Assembly (NCBI RefSeq): GCF_040530035.1
Contig: NZ_JBEWCD010000002.1
Span: forward strand, 2,277,793-2,341,792
Length of the DNA stretch: 64,000 bases
Reading direction: 5' to 3'
Source: Roseibium sp. HPY-6
GTDB lineage: Bacteria; Pseudomonadota; Alphaproteobacteria; Rhizobiales; Stappiaceae
Both the position numbers and the translations under genes were made by a program. The notes below the pieces were generated by a model. It did no database searches. It was not told where the DNA came from and saw nothing but the letters and a program-made list of their open reading frames with translations. Positions within the stretch are counted from its first letter, which is position 1; each line of letters begins with the position of its first letter. Shown piece by piece: positions 51,623 to 61,915 of this stretch.

Positions 51623-52822
51623 ATGCCGTCAACAGGCTGGAAGAGACTGGCAGCACTCACGCTCGGATCAGGACTGATACTGACCGCCCATTCCGGAAGC
51701 GCATTGGCGATTGAAAGCTGCGTTGCCTCGCTTAAGAAAGAGGCGGTTTCAGCGGGCGTTCGCCCCGACATCGCCGATCGCATGCTGAAAAACGCCTCGT
51801 TCGATGAAAAGGTCATCAGGTTCTCGACGTCGCAGCCGGAGTATAAAACCGAGATCTGGGACTATATGGCCTTCCTCGTTGACGCAGAACGCATCAAGGA
51901 CGGCAAGAAAAACCTGAAGAAGCATCGCAAGACACTGAGCGCGATCGAACAGCGCTATGGCGTCAACCGCCACGTGGTTGTCGCGGTCTGGGGCATCGAG
52001 AGCGACTTCGGCCAGTTCAAGGGTGACTTTTACACTCCGCACGCGCTCGCAAACCTGGTTTGTGCGGGCAAGAGACGGCAGAAATATTTCAGGGGCGAAT
52101 TGATCAAGACGCTTCAGATCGCCTCGCGCGGTGACGTTCCGGTCGGTGATTTCCAGGGCTCCTGGGCAGGTGCCTTCGGACAGACCCAGTTCATGCCCAG
52201 CACCTATAACAGTCTTGCCGTCGATTTTGATGGCGACGGTCGCAAGGATCTCGTCAATTCGGTGCCGGACGCCCTGGCATCAACCGCAAACTTCCTGAAG
52301 AATGCCGGTTGGCGGGAGAGCCGCGCGTGGGGCTATGAGGTCACGGTACCGGCCGGATATTCCGGACCAACCGGACTGAAAAAGCGTTCTGCATTGTCGA
52401 CATGGGGACAGCGCGGCCTGAAGAAAGTTGGCGGAGGTAATCTTTCGGGCAAGACCGAAGCAGCTTTGATCCGCCCGGCAGGTGCAAACGGCCCTGCTTT
52501 TCTGGTGACGCGTAACTTCAACGCCTTGCGCTCATACAACGCGTCGACCTCCTATGGCCTGGCGATTGCCCTTTTGTCGGAACTCGTTTCCGACGGCGAT
52601 CCGTTCGCGACACCCTGGCCCACCGATAATCCGGGACTTTCCCGGGCTCAGCGGCTGGAATTACAGAAATTGTTGAACAAGAACGGTTTCAATGTCGGTG
52701 AACCGGATGGGAAGGTCGGCCCGCTGACCCGGGCGGGAATTCGCAAGGCCGAAGCCAAATACGGGTTGCCCGTCACCGGGCGGCCGTCCTGGAATGTCTA
52801 CTCGGCTCTTGGCGGCAAATAG
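51623..52822 (+). CDS. membrane-targeted lytic murein transglycosylase B with peptidoglycan-binding tail
   Basis: A 399-residue exported enzyme. A signal peptide (MPSTGWKRLAALTLGSGLILTAHSGSALA) is followed by an MltB/SLT_2-type lytic transglycosylase domain: catalytic Glu in VVAVWGIESDFGQFKGDF, and FQGSWAGAFGQTQFMPSTYNSLAVDFDGDG. A PG_binding_1 module ends the protein (LSRAQRLELQKLLNKNGFNVGEPDGKVGPLTRAGIRKAEAKYG, about residues 335-395). The enzyme cleaves glycan strands of peptidoglycan with anhydro-muramic ends. ATG 51623 has GGAGGGG 3-8 bases upstream; the earlier frame is not a gene start. Confidence 0.94.
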   Translation: MPSTGWKRLAALTLGSGLILTAHSGSALAIESCVASLKKEAVSAGVRPDIADRMLKNASFDEKVIRFSTSQPEYKTEIWDYMAFLVDAERIKDGKKNLKKHRKTLSAIEQRYGVNRHVVVAVWGIESDFGQFKGDFYTPHALANLVCAGKRRQKYFRGELIKTLQIASRGDVPVGDFQGSWAGAFGQTQFMPSTYNSLAVDFDGDGRKDLVNSVPDALASTANFLKNAGWRESRAWGYEVTVPAGYSGPTGLKKRSALSTWGQRGLKKVGGGNLSGKTEAALIRPAGANGPAFLVTRNFNALRSYNASTSYGLAIALLSELVSDGDPFATPWPTDNPGLSRAQRLELQKLLNKNGFNVGEPDGKVGPLTRAGIRKAEAKYGLPVTGRPSWNVYSALGGK

Positions 52823-52960
52823 CCGTTTGATCCGGTTTAAGGGGAGCCCGGACGTTCTGTCGCATTCTGAGTTTGCGTGATTTCCGCGTTTTGCAGCATT
52901 GTTTTGTTGCACTGCGAAAAATCGCATCGCAATATACGCCGCAAATTTTGGAGAATTGCG

Positions 52961-53602
52961 ATGTCCGGTCGAATATTGACAGTTGCTCAGCAAAAGGGCG
53001 GGTCCGGCAAAACCACGCTTGCAGCCCATCTTGCTGTTGCACTTGCCAAACAATCGGGCGAACCGGTCGCCATTCTGGACGTCGATCCACAGGGTTCTCT
53101 TGGGACCTGGTTCGAAGCGCGCGAGCAAAATCTCGGCGAGGATGAAACAGGTCTGGAGTTTCGCACGGCATCCGGATGGGGAGCGCGGCGTGAGGCCAGA
53201 TCATTGGCGCGTTCTCATGGCTATGTCGTGGTTGATACACCGCCGAAAACGGACACGGACGCCAAACCGGCAATCGATGCAGCTGACTACGTCATTGTAC
53301 CTGTCCAGCCGACGCCTGTTGACCTTTGGGCAACCTCGCAAACGATCGAGCTTGCCGCGCGGGAAAGCACACCCGCGCTGCTTGTCCTCAATCGCGTTCC
53401 CCCACGCGCTTCTTTGACAGGCGAAATGGCGGAGGCGATCGCCGAATCCGGGTATGACACACTGGAAACACGCCTTGGAAACCGGACAGTCTTTGCCTCC
53501 GCAATGGGCAAGGGTTTTGCCGTGACTGAAGACGCTCCGTCCAGCAAGGCGTCGCAGGAAGTCGCCGCTTTGATTGATGAACTGGTCGCCAGGATCGGCT
53601 AG
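52961..53602 (+). CDS. ParA/MinD-like ATPase (orphan)
   Basis: A 213-residue ATPase with a deviant Walker A (ILTVAQQKGGSGKTTLAAHLAVAL), switch-like block (VAILDVDPQGSLGTWFEAR), and VVVDTPPKTDTDAKPAIDAADYVIVPVQPTPVDLWA. Such proteins position DNA, plasmids or protein clusters. No ParB, centromere-like repeat or plasmid gene is near, so it is an orphan ParA of unknown cargo. ATG 52961 has GGAG 6 bases upstream and gives MSGRILTVAQQKGG; the longer frame to 52877 is spurious. Confidence 0.9.
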   Translation: MSGRILTVAQQKGGSGKTTLAAHLAVALAKQSGEPVAILDVDPQGSLGTWFEAREQNLGEDETGLEFRTASGWGARREARSLARSHGYVVVDTPPKTDTDAKPAIDAADYVIVPVQPTPVDLWATSQTIELAARESTPALLVLNRVPPRASLTGEMAEAIAESGYDTLETRLGNRTVFASAMGKGFAVTEDAPSSKASQEVAALIDELVARIG

Positions 53603-53696
53603 CGACCTGAACAGGACCGACTGATACAATTTTATGCCTTGTCCTTGTCACGTTCCGGTGCCTTGATAGAAGAAATCTCGGTCCGGGAGGACAGGC

Positions 53697-56600
53697 ATGT
53701 TTCTTTTTTCTAAGTTTTTCAATCCAGAACGGTCATCTTCAGTGTTTCATATCAACCGATTGCCCACCCTTTTCTTCAGTCTGATTCTGTTGGGTGCTAC
53801 TGCGCTTCAAGGTCCCGCGGCGTATGCGCAGGAAAAACGCATCGTCACAATCGATGATGCCGATTTCTTTGGCGGTGACTACAGAACGGTCAAGGATGTT
53901 GATCTGGAAGGATGCAAATCCGCGTGCCTTCAGGACAACCAGTGCCGTGCCTTCACGTACAATACATCCGCGAGCTGGTGCTTTCTTAAGTCCGATTTTG
54001 GTCAGTTGCAGGGGTTCAGCGGCGCAATTGCGGGCCGGGTCGTCGAAGTACAGGCGCCGCGTGCCGATCTCAGCACGGATCGCCGGGCAGAGCTGACGTT
54101 TCTCTCCCGCGAGCGGTTGGAGAACGCGGAAACATATTCGCAAAGTCTCGCAAACGCGCGCCGTGTTGCGGGCGCCACTGTCGAGCAACTGCGTGCAGAC
54201 GGGCTTGCGGCTCTCAGAAACAGGGACGGGCTACTTGCCGAAGCTGATTTTGTAAGACTGATAAAACTGGAACCCGGCGATTTCGACGCCTGGACCCAGC
54301 TCAGCGCGGCCTTGCTCCTTCAAAATCCTGATAACTGGCGGGAAAGGGAGACCAAGCAGAAAAACGCGATCTCGGCGTCGATCAACACTTATCTGCGTGC
54401 CATCGATCCTCAGGAACGAGCCCTGGCACTCGACCTGATTGCGCGATCCTTGGTCCGCCGAAGCGAATACAAACCTGCGATCAAGGCGCTCAGGGCTGCA
54501 CTTGCTCTTGAAGAAAACGATGCCCTGCGCAAACGCTACGACGAACTTGTGGCACAGCACGGATTCCGGATCGTCGATCATCAGGTCGATTCCGACAGTG
54601 TTTCTCCGAGGATCTGTCTTGTCTTTTCCCAGAAACTTCCGGTTGGCGAGGACCTTCGTCCATATGTCAACGTCAGGGGCTCGGGTACTGTTTCAATTGA
54701 AGCGGAGGGAACGCAGATCTGCGCGGACGGATTGGAACACGGTGCCCGCTATCAGGTAACCGCCCGGTCCGGGCTGCCCGCGGCCGACGGCGAAAAGCTG
54801 GAGAAGACTGCGGAGCTTTCAATCTATGTGAAAGACAGGTCTCCGTCGGTTCATTTCCTGAGCCGCTCATATGTTTTGCCGTCCGGTGGAACGCCAACGA
54901 TACCAATCGTTTCAGTCAATACGACCGAGATCGAAACGGCCATTTATCGTGTCGGAACCAGGTCGGTCGCCGATGTACTTCGCGACAACCGGTTCCTGCG
55001 CCAGCTCGATTCCTGGCAGGCAGAGCGGATCGAGGAGGAACTTGGCGAAAAAGTCTGGTCCGGTATCCTGGAGAGCGAGAACCTTCTCAATCAGGACGTG
55101 ACGACTGCTTTTCCCGTTGCCGAGACCGGGATCGAACTGAAGCCCGGCATTTATGCCATGACGGCGCGTTCGAAACTCGATAGTCAAAACAGATGGGGCA
55201 CGCTGGCGACCCAGTGGTTTCTGGTCTCGGATCTCGGCCTGACGGCGCTGTCCGGTGACGACGGCATCGCCGCAAACATCCGCTCGCTGTCAACGGCAAA
55301 AGCAATTGAAGGCGTGTCCGTAAAATTGTTGGCTGTAAACAACGAAATTCTCGCTGAAACGCAGACCAACGAAGCGGGTTTCGCCGAATTTGCCGCCGGC
55401 CTGACACGTGGTCGTGGTGGGCAAGCGCCGGGTGTTCTGATAGCGGAAACAGACAGTGGCGATTACTCGTTCCTGGATTTGCGCAAACCAGCGTTCGATT
55501 TGTCCGACAGAGGGGTGGAAGGCCGCCCTGCACCTGGACCGCTTGACGTCTTTGCCTGGACCGATCGCGGGATCTACAAGGCAGGCGAGACGGTTCATGC
55601 ACAGGCATTGCTGCGCAACGCAGAGGCAGTTGCCCAGGAAGACTTTCCGCTGACATTCGTTTTCACTAGGCCGGATGGTGTTGAGCACGCCCGCTTTACC
55701 GTGACGGACAGCGGCCTTGGCGGCCACTTGCAGGACCTGGACCTGAGTTCATCTGCGCAACAAGGCATCTGGTCCTGGCAAGTCTTCGCCAACCCCAAGG
55801 GCAGCGCACTCACACAAACAACATTCCTTGTCGAAGACTATCAGCCGGAGCGCGTTGACTTTGAGCTGAAAACGGATGCAGGCGCCTTCAGTCGGACCGT
55901 TCCGACACCGGTTTCTCTGGACGCCAGATTTCTCTATGGCTCCCCGGCCAGCGGTCAGACGCTCGAAGGGGATATTATTGTCCGTCCCGTGCGCACGTTG
56001 AAAGACTATCCGGGCTATCTTTTCGGGTTGGAAAACGAAGAGTCTTATTCACAGCGCGGTGCACTGCCATCGGGCTTGAAAACGGATTCAGATGGCAAGC
56101 TCTCCTTTGAAGTGTCACTGCCTGATTTGCCGGAAACCACTGCGCTTTACGACGGTGAACTTGTGGCGCGGCTTGTGGAAGCAGGCGGACGCTACGTGGA
56201 ACGTGATCTGGATCTCGCCGTCGCGCTCGATGGGCCGCGCATAGGGATAAAACCTGCATTCGATGGAGGAGTTGACGAGGGCGGCCCGGCGGCCTTTTCG
56301 GTAGTCGTTGTCGGTGCCGACGGTAAATCTCAGGACGCAACAGGCTTGTCGTGGACGCTGTCGAAGGTCAATCGCAGATACCAGTGGTACAGGCTGGACG
56401 GACGATGGTCTTTTGAACCCATTACAACGTCGGAACGCGTAGCCAGCGGTGAACTTGATCTTGAAGCGTCAAAACCGGTGCAGCTTTCGCTTCCGGTTGA
56501 ATGGGGTGAATACCGGCTCGATGTTTCTGGAAGCGGTGCGCTGCAGGCCGCATCGAGCTTCACGTTCAATGCAGGCTGGTATTCGGCGGATGCGACTTCT

Positions 56601-59234
56601 GACACGCCAGATTATCTTGAGGTTGGCCTGGACAAGGCCAGCTATCGCCCCGGCGAAATCGCAAAGCTGCGTCTGAAACCGCAGATGGCCGGTATTGCGG
56701 TTGTCAACGTTGTCTCGGGTGGTTTGCTTGCAAGTCAGACTGTCGAGGTATCTGCAGAAGAAACCGAAATCGATATCCCGGTAAGTGATGACTGGGGAGC
56801 TGGTGCTTATGTCACTGCGAGCCTCTACCGTCCGATGGATATTGAGCAAAAACGCATGCCCTCCCGTGCCGTTGGTCTGTCCTGGTTGACAGTCGACCCG
56901 GAAGAGCGCGTGCTTGCCGTTGAGATGTCGGCTCCAAAGCGGATCCTTCCCGAAACCACATTGAACGTTCCTGTGCGGCTGAGCGGTCTTGAAGCGGGCA
57001 CACAAGCCTATCTGACGATTGCCGCCGTTGATGTCGGCATTCTCAACCTGACGAACTTCAAGACCCCGGACCCGGACACCTGGTACTTCGGTCAGCGGCG
57101 TCTGGGAACGGACATAAGGGATCTCTACGGGCAGTTGATTGACCGGATGGCCGGGACGCAAGGCCGCGTCCGGTCAGGAGGTGATGCGGTGGCCTTGCGC
57201 CTTGAGTCACCTCCTCCGGATGATGAGCCGGTGGCGCTGTTCTCTGGTCTCGTGGACGTGGGAACGAATGGGGAGGCCGTGGTTTCCTTTGAAGTTCCGG
57301 CATTCAATGGCGCGCTGCGGCTTATGGCGGTGGCCTGGACGAAGGAGGGTGTCGGACACGCCGAGCAGGACGTTGAAGTGCGCTCGCCGGTGGTCCTGAC
57401 GGCAAGCGCGCCGGCATTCCTTGCGCCTGATGATACGTCTCGCCTCGCTATCGAAATCAACAACGTTGACGGGGCAGCGGGGACCTATGAGCTCGAAGTA
57501 TCAGCTGCCGACGGCTTGTTCATAGGCGACACGTCGAGCGAGGTTCGCTCGCTTGAGATCGGTGAGGGTGAAAAAGCCGTCGCCCTGGTGCCGTTGCGGG
57601 CCGGATCTGTTCCGTCAGAGAGCGAGCTTGTTGCGGCCCTGACCGGTCCTGACGGGGCAACCACGATCAAGCGGGTAGCACTGGACATCAAGGACACGCA
57701 GCCGGAAGTGGTTCGAAGGTCATCGTTTCAGCTTGCTGCCGGCGGAAGCCTTACGCTCAGCGCCGACACGCTCGATGGTTTGCGAGCGCAAACGGTCGAC
57801 GTGACACTCACGGCCGGAGGTGCTGCGAGCATCGATCTTGCCGGGTTGCTCTCAGCTCTCGACAGGTACCCATATGGCTGCACCGAGCAGACAACCAGCC
57901 GCGCACTTCCCTTGCTTTATCTCAGCGAAGTTGCCGAAGCAGCCGGTCTTGGCGGTGACGATGCCATTCGAGAGCGCGTCGTTAAGGCGATCGCCGCGGT
58001 TCTTGCAAATCAATCCTCGTCCGGCGAGTTCGGTTTGTGGAACAGCTATGGGGGAGGCGACATTTGGCTTTCAGCCTATGTCACCGACTTCCTGACGCGT
58101 GCGCGAGAGAAGGGATATCAGGTTCCCGATCTCGCTTTCACGACAGCGCTCGATAACCTGGAAAACCGGCTTGCCTATGCGTCCGATTTCCAGAATGGCG
58201 GTGAAGGTATTGCTTATGCGCTTTATGTGCTTGCGCGAAACGGTCGCGCCTCAATGGGCGATCTGCGGTACTACCTCGATGCCAAACTGCAGGACTTCGC
58301 GACGCCGCTGGCAAAGGCGCAGGTCGCAGCCGGACTCGCGCTCTACGGTGAACGGGAACGGGCAGTGACAGGCTTCAGCGCGGCGCTTAGCGCACTGCCG
58401 GATGATCGGAAGCAGTCATACAGAAGCGATTACGGATCGCGTTTGCGCGACAGTGCGGCGGTCACGGACTATATCGTCTCAGCTTCTGTCGGAACGCGCC
58501 TTCAGGACGAATCCGTCGAGTTGTTGAAATCAGCACAGGCGCAAACCGCGAACCGCTCGACCCAGGATATGGCCTGGTTGTTGTTGGCAGCACAGGCGTT
58601 GAACGAGTCGGCCGATGAGGCCCGGATTTCAATTGATGGAACCGAAACACCTGGTCGCCTTGCCTGGTCGCTCAAAGGCGGTGACGTTGAAGCAGGCCCG
58701 GTTCGCGTAACGAATAATGGAACGTCTGCGACAGACCTGCTTGTGTCGGTCGTGGGACAACCTGTTGTGCCTGAACCCGCAGGAGGCCGGGACTATTCCA
58801 TTGAACGCGTGATCTACGATCTGGACGGCAATGTGATTGATTCGTCAGCCGTCCCGGTCAACACGCGTCTGGCGGTCGTTGTCACCGTGCGAGCGCTGAC
58901 GGATCAACCAGCGCGGCTCATGGTGGTCGACAGGTTGCCGGCCGGTCTTGTCATTGACAACCCGCGGCTTGTCCGCTCCGGAGATCTCGGCGGTCTTGAG
59001 TTCCTTTCAACAATTGATCGTCCGGAACATGCAGCGTTTCATGCAGACCGGTTCGAGGTCGCGGTAGATCAGACCCGGCAAAGCGGGAAAGAGTTGACCT
59101 TCGCGTATCTTGCTCGCGCGGCTACGCCAGGCGAATTCGCACATCCGCCTGCCTCCGTTGAGGACATGTATCAGCCGGACCGCCGGGCGATCTCGCAAAC
59201 AGGCCGCTTCAACATACTTGGCCCTGTCAGGTGA
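53697..59234 (+). CDS. bacterial alpha-2-macroglobulin family protein with N-terminal PAN domain
   Basis: An 1845-residue exported protein. A signal peptide ending AYAQ precedes a PAN/Apple-like domain (DADFFGGDYRTVKDVDLEGCKSACLQDNQCRAFTYNTSASWCFL). The body has macroglobulin domains, the MG/bait region and a thioester domain with GCTEQ at 1394-1398 (YPYGCTEQTTSRALPLLYL), so the thioester Cys1395 is present. Bacterial A2Ms trap attacking proteases in the periplasm. It overlaps pbpC by four bases (GTGA), the usual pairing of a bacterial A2M with PBP1C, a peptidoglycan repair enzyme. The signal has no lipobox, unlike E. coli YfhM. GGAGG precedes ATG by 6 bases. Confidence 0.95.
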   Translation: MFLFSKFFNPERSSSVFHINRLPTLFFSLILLGATALQGPAAYAQEKRIVTIDDADFFGGDYRTVKDVDLEGCKSACLQDNQCRAFTYNTSASWCFLKSDFGQLQGFSGAIAGRVVEVQAPRADLSTDRRAELTFLSRERLENAETYSQSLANARRVAGATVEQLRADGLAALRNRDGLLAEADFVRLIKLEPGDFDAWTQLSAALLLQNPDNWRERETKQKNAISASINTYLRAIDPQERALALDLIARSLVRRSEYKPAIKALRAALALEENDALRKRYDELVAQHGFRIVDHQVDSDSVSPRICLVFSQKLPVGEDLRPYVNVRGSGTVSIEAEGTQICADGLEHGARYQVTARSGLPAADGEKLEKTAELSIYVKDRSPSVHFLSRSYVLPSGGTPTIPIVSVNTTEIETAIYRVGTRSVADVLRDNRFLRQLDSWQAERIEEELGEKVWSGILESENLLNQDVTTAFPVAETGIELKPGIYAMTARSKLDSQNRWGTLATQWFLVSDLGLTALSGDDGIAANIRSLSTAKAIEGVSVKLLAVNNEILAETQTNEAGFAEFAAGLTRGRGGQAPGVLIAETDSGDYSFLDLRKPAFDLSDRGVEGRPAPGPLDVFAWTDRGIYKAGETVHAQALLRNAEAVAQEDFPLTFVFTRPDGVEHARFTVTDSGLGGHLQDLDLSSSAQQGIWSWQVFANPKGSALTQTTFLVEDYQPERVDFELKTDAGAFSRTVPTPVSLDARFLYGSPASGQTLEGDIIVRPVRTLKDYPGYLFGLENEESYSQRGALPSGLKTDSDGKLSFEVSLPDLPETTALYDGELVARLVEAGGRYVERDLDLAVALDGPRIGIKPAFDGGVDEGGPAAFSVVVVGADGKSQDATGLSWTLSKVNRRYQWYRLDGRWSFEPITTSERVASGELDLEASKPVQLSLPVEWGEYRLDVSGSGALQAASSFTFNAGWYSADATSDTPDYLEVGLDKASYRPGEIAKLRLKPQMAGIAVVNVVSGGLLASQTVEVSAEETEIDIPVSDDWGAGAYVTASLYRPMDIEQKRMPSRAVGLSWLTVDPEERVLAVEMSAPKRILPETTLNVPVRLSGLEAGTQAYLTIAAVDVGILNLTNFKTPDPDTWYFGQRRLGTDIRDLYGQLIDRMAGTQGRVRSGGDAVALRLESPPPDDEPVALFSGLVDVGTNGEAVVSFEVPAFNGALRLMAVAWTKEGVGHAEQDVEVRSPVVLTASAPAFLAPDDTSRLAIEINNVDGAAGTYELEVSAADGLFIGDTSSEVRSLEIGEGEKAVALVPLRAGSVPSESELVAALTGPDGATTIKRVALDIKDTQPEVVRRSSFQLAAGGSLTLSADTLDGLRAQTVDVTLTAGGAASIDLAGLLSALDRYPYGCTEQTTSRALPLLYLSEVAEAAGLGGDDAIRERVVKAIAAVLANQSSSGEFGLWNSYGGGDIWLSAYVTDFLTRAREKGYQVPDLAFTTALDNLENRLAYASDFQNGGEGIAYALYVLARNGRASMGDLRYYLDAKLQDFATPLAKAQVAAGLALYGERERAVTGFSAALSALPDDRKQSYRSDYGSRLRDSAAVTDYIVSASVGTRLQDESVELLKSAQAQTANRSTQDMAWLLLAAQALNESADEARISIDGTETPGRLAWSLKGGDVEAGPVRVTNNGTSATDLLVSVVGQPVVPEPAGGRDYSIERVIYDLDGNVIDSSAVPVNTRLAVVVTVRALTDQPARLMVVDRLPAGLVIDNPRLVRSGDLGGLEFLSTIDRPEHAAFHADRFEVAVDQTRQSGKELTFAYLARAATPGEFAHPPASVEDMYQPDRRAISQTGRFNILGPVR

Positions 59235-61372
59235 TCAGGCGGGCAATGGCTCGGATTGCGAAAGGCTGGTCGCGCCTCTGGCGGCCAGCCCTTGTCACTG
59301 CTGCGTGTCTCTTGGCACTGGCGGGGGCAGGAGCATGGAAAGTTCAGCGTGACATCGACCGGTTGGCTCCGTTGCCTCAAGTAGCCGATTTGCCCCTGTC
59401 GGTGGTCGTTCTGGATAGAAATGACCAACTGCTTAGGGCGTTCACCAGCAAGGATGAAAAATGGCGGCTTCCGGTGGAGCTGGCGGACGTGGATCCCCTT
59501 TATGTGGAAATGCTGCTGGCCTTTGAAGACAAGCGCTTTTTTGATCATGGCGGCGTCGACGTCCGTGCATTCCTGCGGTCGCTTGTCCAAAGCCTGCACC
59601 ATGGCCGGGTCGTCTCCGGTGGTTCGACCCTGACAATGCAGGTCGCAAGGCTGTTGCACGAACGCCCGACCAAGAGCGTCCGGCGCAAGTACGAACAGAT
59701 CCTCACGGCCTTTAAACTGGAACGCACTTTTAAGAAGCGGGATATACTTCGGTTCTATTTGCTCAGAGCACCATTTGGCGGAAATGTCGAAGGCATTCGG
59801 GCCGCGAGCCTGACCTGGTTCGGGAAGGAGCCGGGGCGATTGACGGCCGCAGAGGCAGCATTGCTCGTTGCCCTGCCACAAAGCCCGGAAGCGCGGCGGC
59901 CCGACAGGTTTGGCGATAACGCTCGCAAGGCACGCAACAGGGTTCTTGCACGCGCTGCAGCGGCTGGTGTCATTTCAAAAGGCGAAGCCCAATCGGCGGC
60001 TGCCGAACCGGTCCGTACACGGCGCTATGACATGCCTCTGCTTGCGGCCCACGAAAGCCGGCATGTCCGGAACACATTTCCGGCACGCACCCATCATCGT
60101 CTGACGCTCGACAAAGCACTCCAGGCGACTTTGGAGGCGCAGGCGCGCAGACGTGCCAATGCGCTCCCTTCGCCGGTATCGCTTGCGATAATCGTGGCCG
60201 ACCATAGTAGTGGCGACATTCTGGCAAGGCTCGGGTCTCCGGATCTTCTGGATGAGACGCGCCTAGGTCATGTCGACATGACTCGTGCGATCCGCTCACC
60301 GGGGTCGACGCTCAAACCCTTTATCTACGGGCTGGCGTTTGAAGAAGGGATTGGCGTGCCGGAAAGCCTGATCGCTGACAAGCCGACAAATATCGGTGGG
60401 TATCAGCCGACAAATTTCGACCGTGCCTACCAGGGAACGGTGACATTGCGCGAAGCGTTGCAGCTTTCCCTGAACACGCCGGCGGTCCAACTGCTGGAAT
60501 CGGTGGGGCCAGCCCGCCTGATGGCGCGTTTGAAACGTGGCGGCACGCGGCCCGTTCTTGAAAAGGGCAGGTCCTTCGGTCTTGCCATTAGCCTTGGCGG
60601 CCTCGGGCTCACGTTGAAGGACCTGGCACAGGCCTATGGCGCGCTGGCGAGCGGGGGGGCGCCCGTTCGTTTGAAAACATGTCGCGCGAATTGTCCGGAA
60701 GACGTCTGGACCGCCGGTACTTTGCATATGCTGTCGCCAAAGTCGGCAGGGATGGTCACGGACATCTTGAAAGGCATGCCTCAGGCGCGCGGTGCCGAGA
60801 CACAGCAGATCGCCTATAAGACGGGTACTTCCTACGGTTACAGGGACGCCTGGGCCGTAGGGTTTGACGGACGCCATGTGGTCGCCGTTTGGGTGGGGCG
60901 CATGGATGGGTCCCCAGTCCCGGGGCAAACCGGTCAGAAAAACGCCGTGCCGCTCCTTTTCGAAGTCTTTCAGAAACTGGGACCTAACCGGGTGCCTTTG
61001 CCCAACACCACTTCCGATCTTCCCACGGCATGGCAATCAAGCGTGCCGCCATCCTTGAAGTTTGCCCGGACTTCGTCACACCGGTTCGCGTCAGACAGTG
61101 TTGAGGCACTCTCAATTGCCTATCCTCCAAACGGTGCGGAATTGGATCTTGGTCTCACGTCAACAGAGCGTGGTTGGCATTCGGCCCAGCCTCTTGTTGT
61201 GAAATTCAAGGGTGGTGTCGCACCTTATGCGATCCTCGTGAACGGACGTCCGCATCAGACGGACTACGGGCAATATCAACTGGTGCTGCAACCTGAGGCT
61301 CCAGGATTTACCAACGTGACGGTCATGGACGCCAAGGGCGAAAGCGCTGCCGTCTCTATCAAGATGCGATAG
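59231..61372 (+). CDS. pbpC: penicillin-binding protein 1C
   Basis: A 713-residue inner-membrane bifunctional peptidoglycan synthase. A short N-terminal anchor (PALVTAACLLALAGAGAW) is followed by a GT51 glycosyltransferase domain with catalytic Glu99 in LLAFEDKRFFDHGGVD and LTMQVARLL. The transpeptidase domain has SPGSTLKPF (active Ser359 and Lys362) and YKTGTSYGYRDAW. A C-terminal biPBP_C-type beta domain follows (about residues 620-710). It may start at GTG 59231 (overlapping the A2M stop) or at ATG 59246. PBP1C paired with an alpha-2-macroglobulin is thought to repair breaches in the wall made by attackers. Confidence 0.95.
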   Translation: MIRRAMARIAKGWSRLWRPALVTAACLLALAGAGAWKVQRDIDRLAPLPQVADLPLSVVVLDRNDQLLRAFTSKDEKWRLPVELADVDPLYVEMLLAFEDKRFFDHGGVDVRAFLRSLVQSLHHGRVVSGGSTLTMQVARLLHERPTKSVRRKYEQILTAFKLERTFKKRDILRFYLLRAPFGGNVEGIRAASLTWFGKEPGRLTAAEAALLVALPQSPEARRPDRFGDNARKARNRVLARAAAAGVISKGEAQSAAAEPVRTRRYDMPLLAAHESRHVRNTFPARTHHRLTLDKALQATLEAQARRRANALPSPVSLAIIVADHSSGDILARLGSPDLLDETRLGHVDMTRAIRSPGSTLKPFIYGLAFEEGIGVPESLIADKPTNIGGYQPTNFDRAYQGTVTLREALQLSLNTPAVQLLESVGPARLMARLKRGGTRPVLEKGRSFGLAISLGGLGLTLKDLAQAYGALASGGAPVRLKTCRANCPEDVWTAGTLHMLSPKSAGMVTDILKGMPQARGAETQQIAYKTGTSYGYRDAWAVGFDGRHVVAVWVGRMDGSPVPGQTGQKNAVPLLFEVFQKLGPNRVPLPNTTSDLPTAWQSSVPPSLKFARTSSHRFASDSVEALSIAYPPNGAELDLGLTSTERGWHSAQPLVVKFKGGVAPYAILVNGRPHQTDYGQYQLVLQPEAPGFTNVTVMDAKGESAAVSIKMR

Positions 61373-61915
61373 TCGCCTGACCAAAACCAAAGTTCAGCTG
61401 CAGAGCTACGCGGAAAAGCAAAGCAAATTCGGTGTTCGTATGCAGCGCGCTTTCTGGTCTTCGACTTTGACCCGACTGAAGGACCCTGAAGCCTGGTCAG
61501 TGATGCGGCCCAGTGGGCTTCAATCTGTCCGGTGGGCTCCGATTGGTGGGGGCGATTCCCGGATAGCCTGACGTCGATTCCATGTGTCTTAAACAATCTG
61601 TTAAGGCTGTTACACTGGCGATTTCGGTTCGCTAGGCCACTCTTTTCCTAACAGTTTCTAAACATCGGCCCTGGTTTTGTGACATTCGCGCAACACCGGT
61701 TTTTGAAAACAGCACCAGAACCACGGGTGGAGCGCATTCTGTGTTGAACCGGGAAAGCGGATGCGTATGGTCATGGTGCGAGCGGCTTCGAGCCGCACTG
61801 GTTTGCACGCCTCGGACATCCAACCTCCGGTCGGAAGCAAACGCAGAGTAAATTCGCGGGGACAAATGGCGCTTCTGTTTGAGTGCCGATTGATATGACT
61901 GATTGGAGGTCAGAA
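61373..61915. other. intergenic region pbpC / porin, including a porin-tail remnant
   Basis: About 540 bases separate pbpC from the porin. They contain the porin-like piece at 61425-61455 (listed separately), and probably the porin promoter and leader. A strong GGAGG lies just before the porin start. No other feature can be supported. Confidence 0.5.
61425..61455 (+). pseudogene. remnant of a porin 3' end
   Basis: This 31-base stretch differs from the end of the intact porin gene (63089-63119) at only two positions. It encodes KFGVRMQRAF, against KFGVRMQRTF at the porin C-terminus, but then reads through Trp instead of stop. No upstream porin coding sequence is visible in the same frame. It suggests an earlier tandem porin copy or recombination at the locus. 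Confidence 0.7.

Noticed and set aside
52961..53602. Plasmid partition system around ParA
   Set aside because: No ParB, no parS-like repeats and only chromosomal genes nearby.
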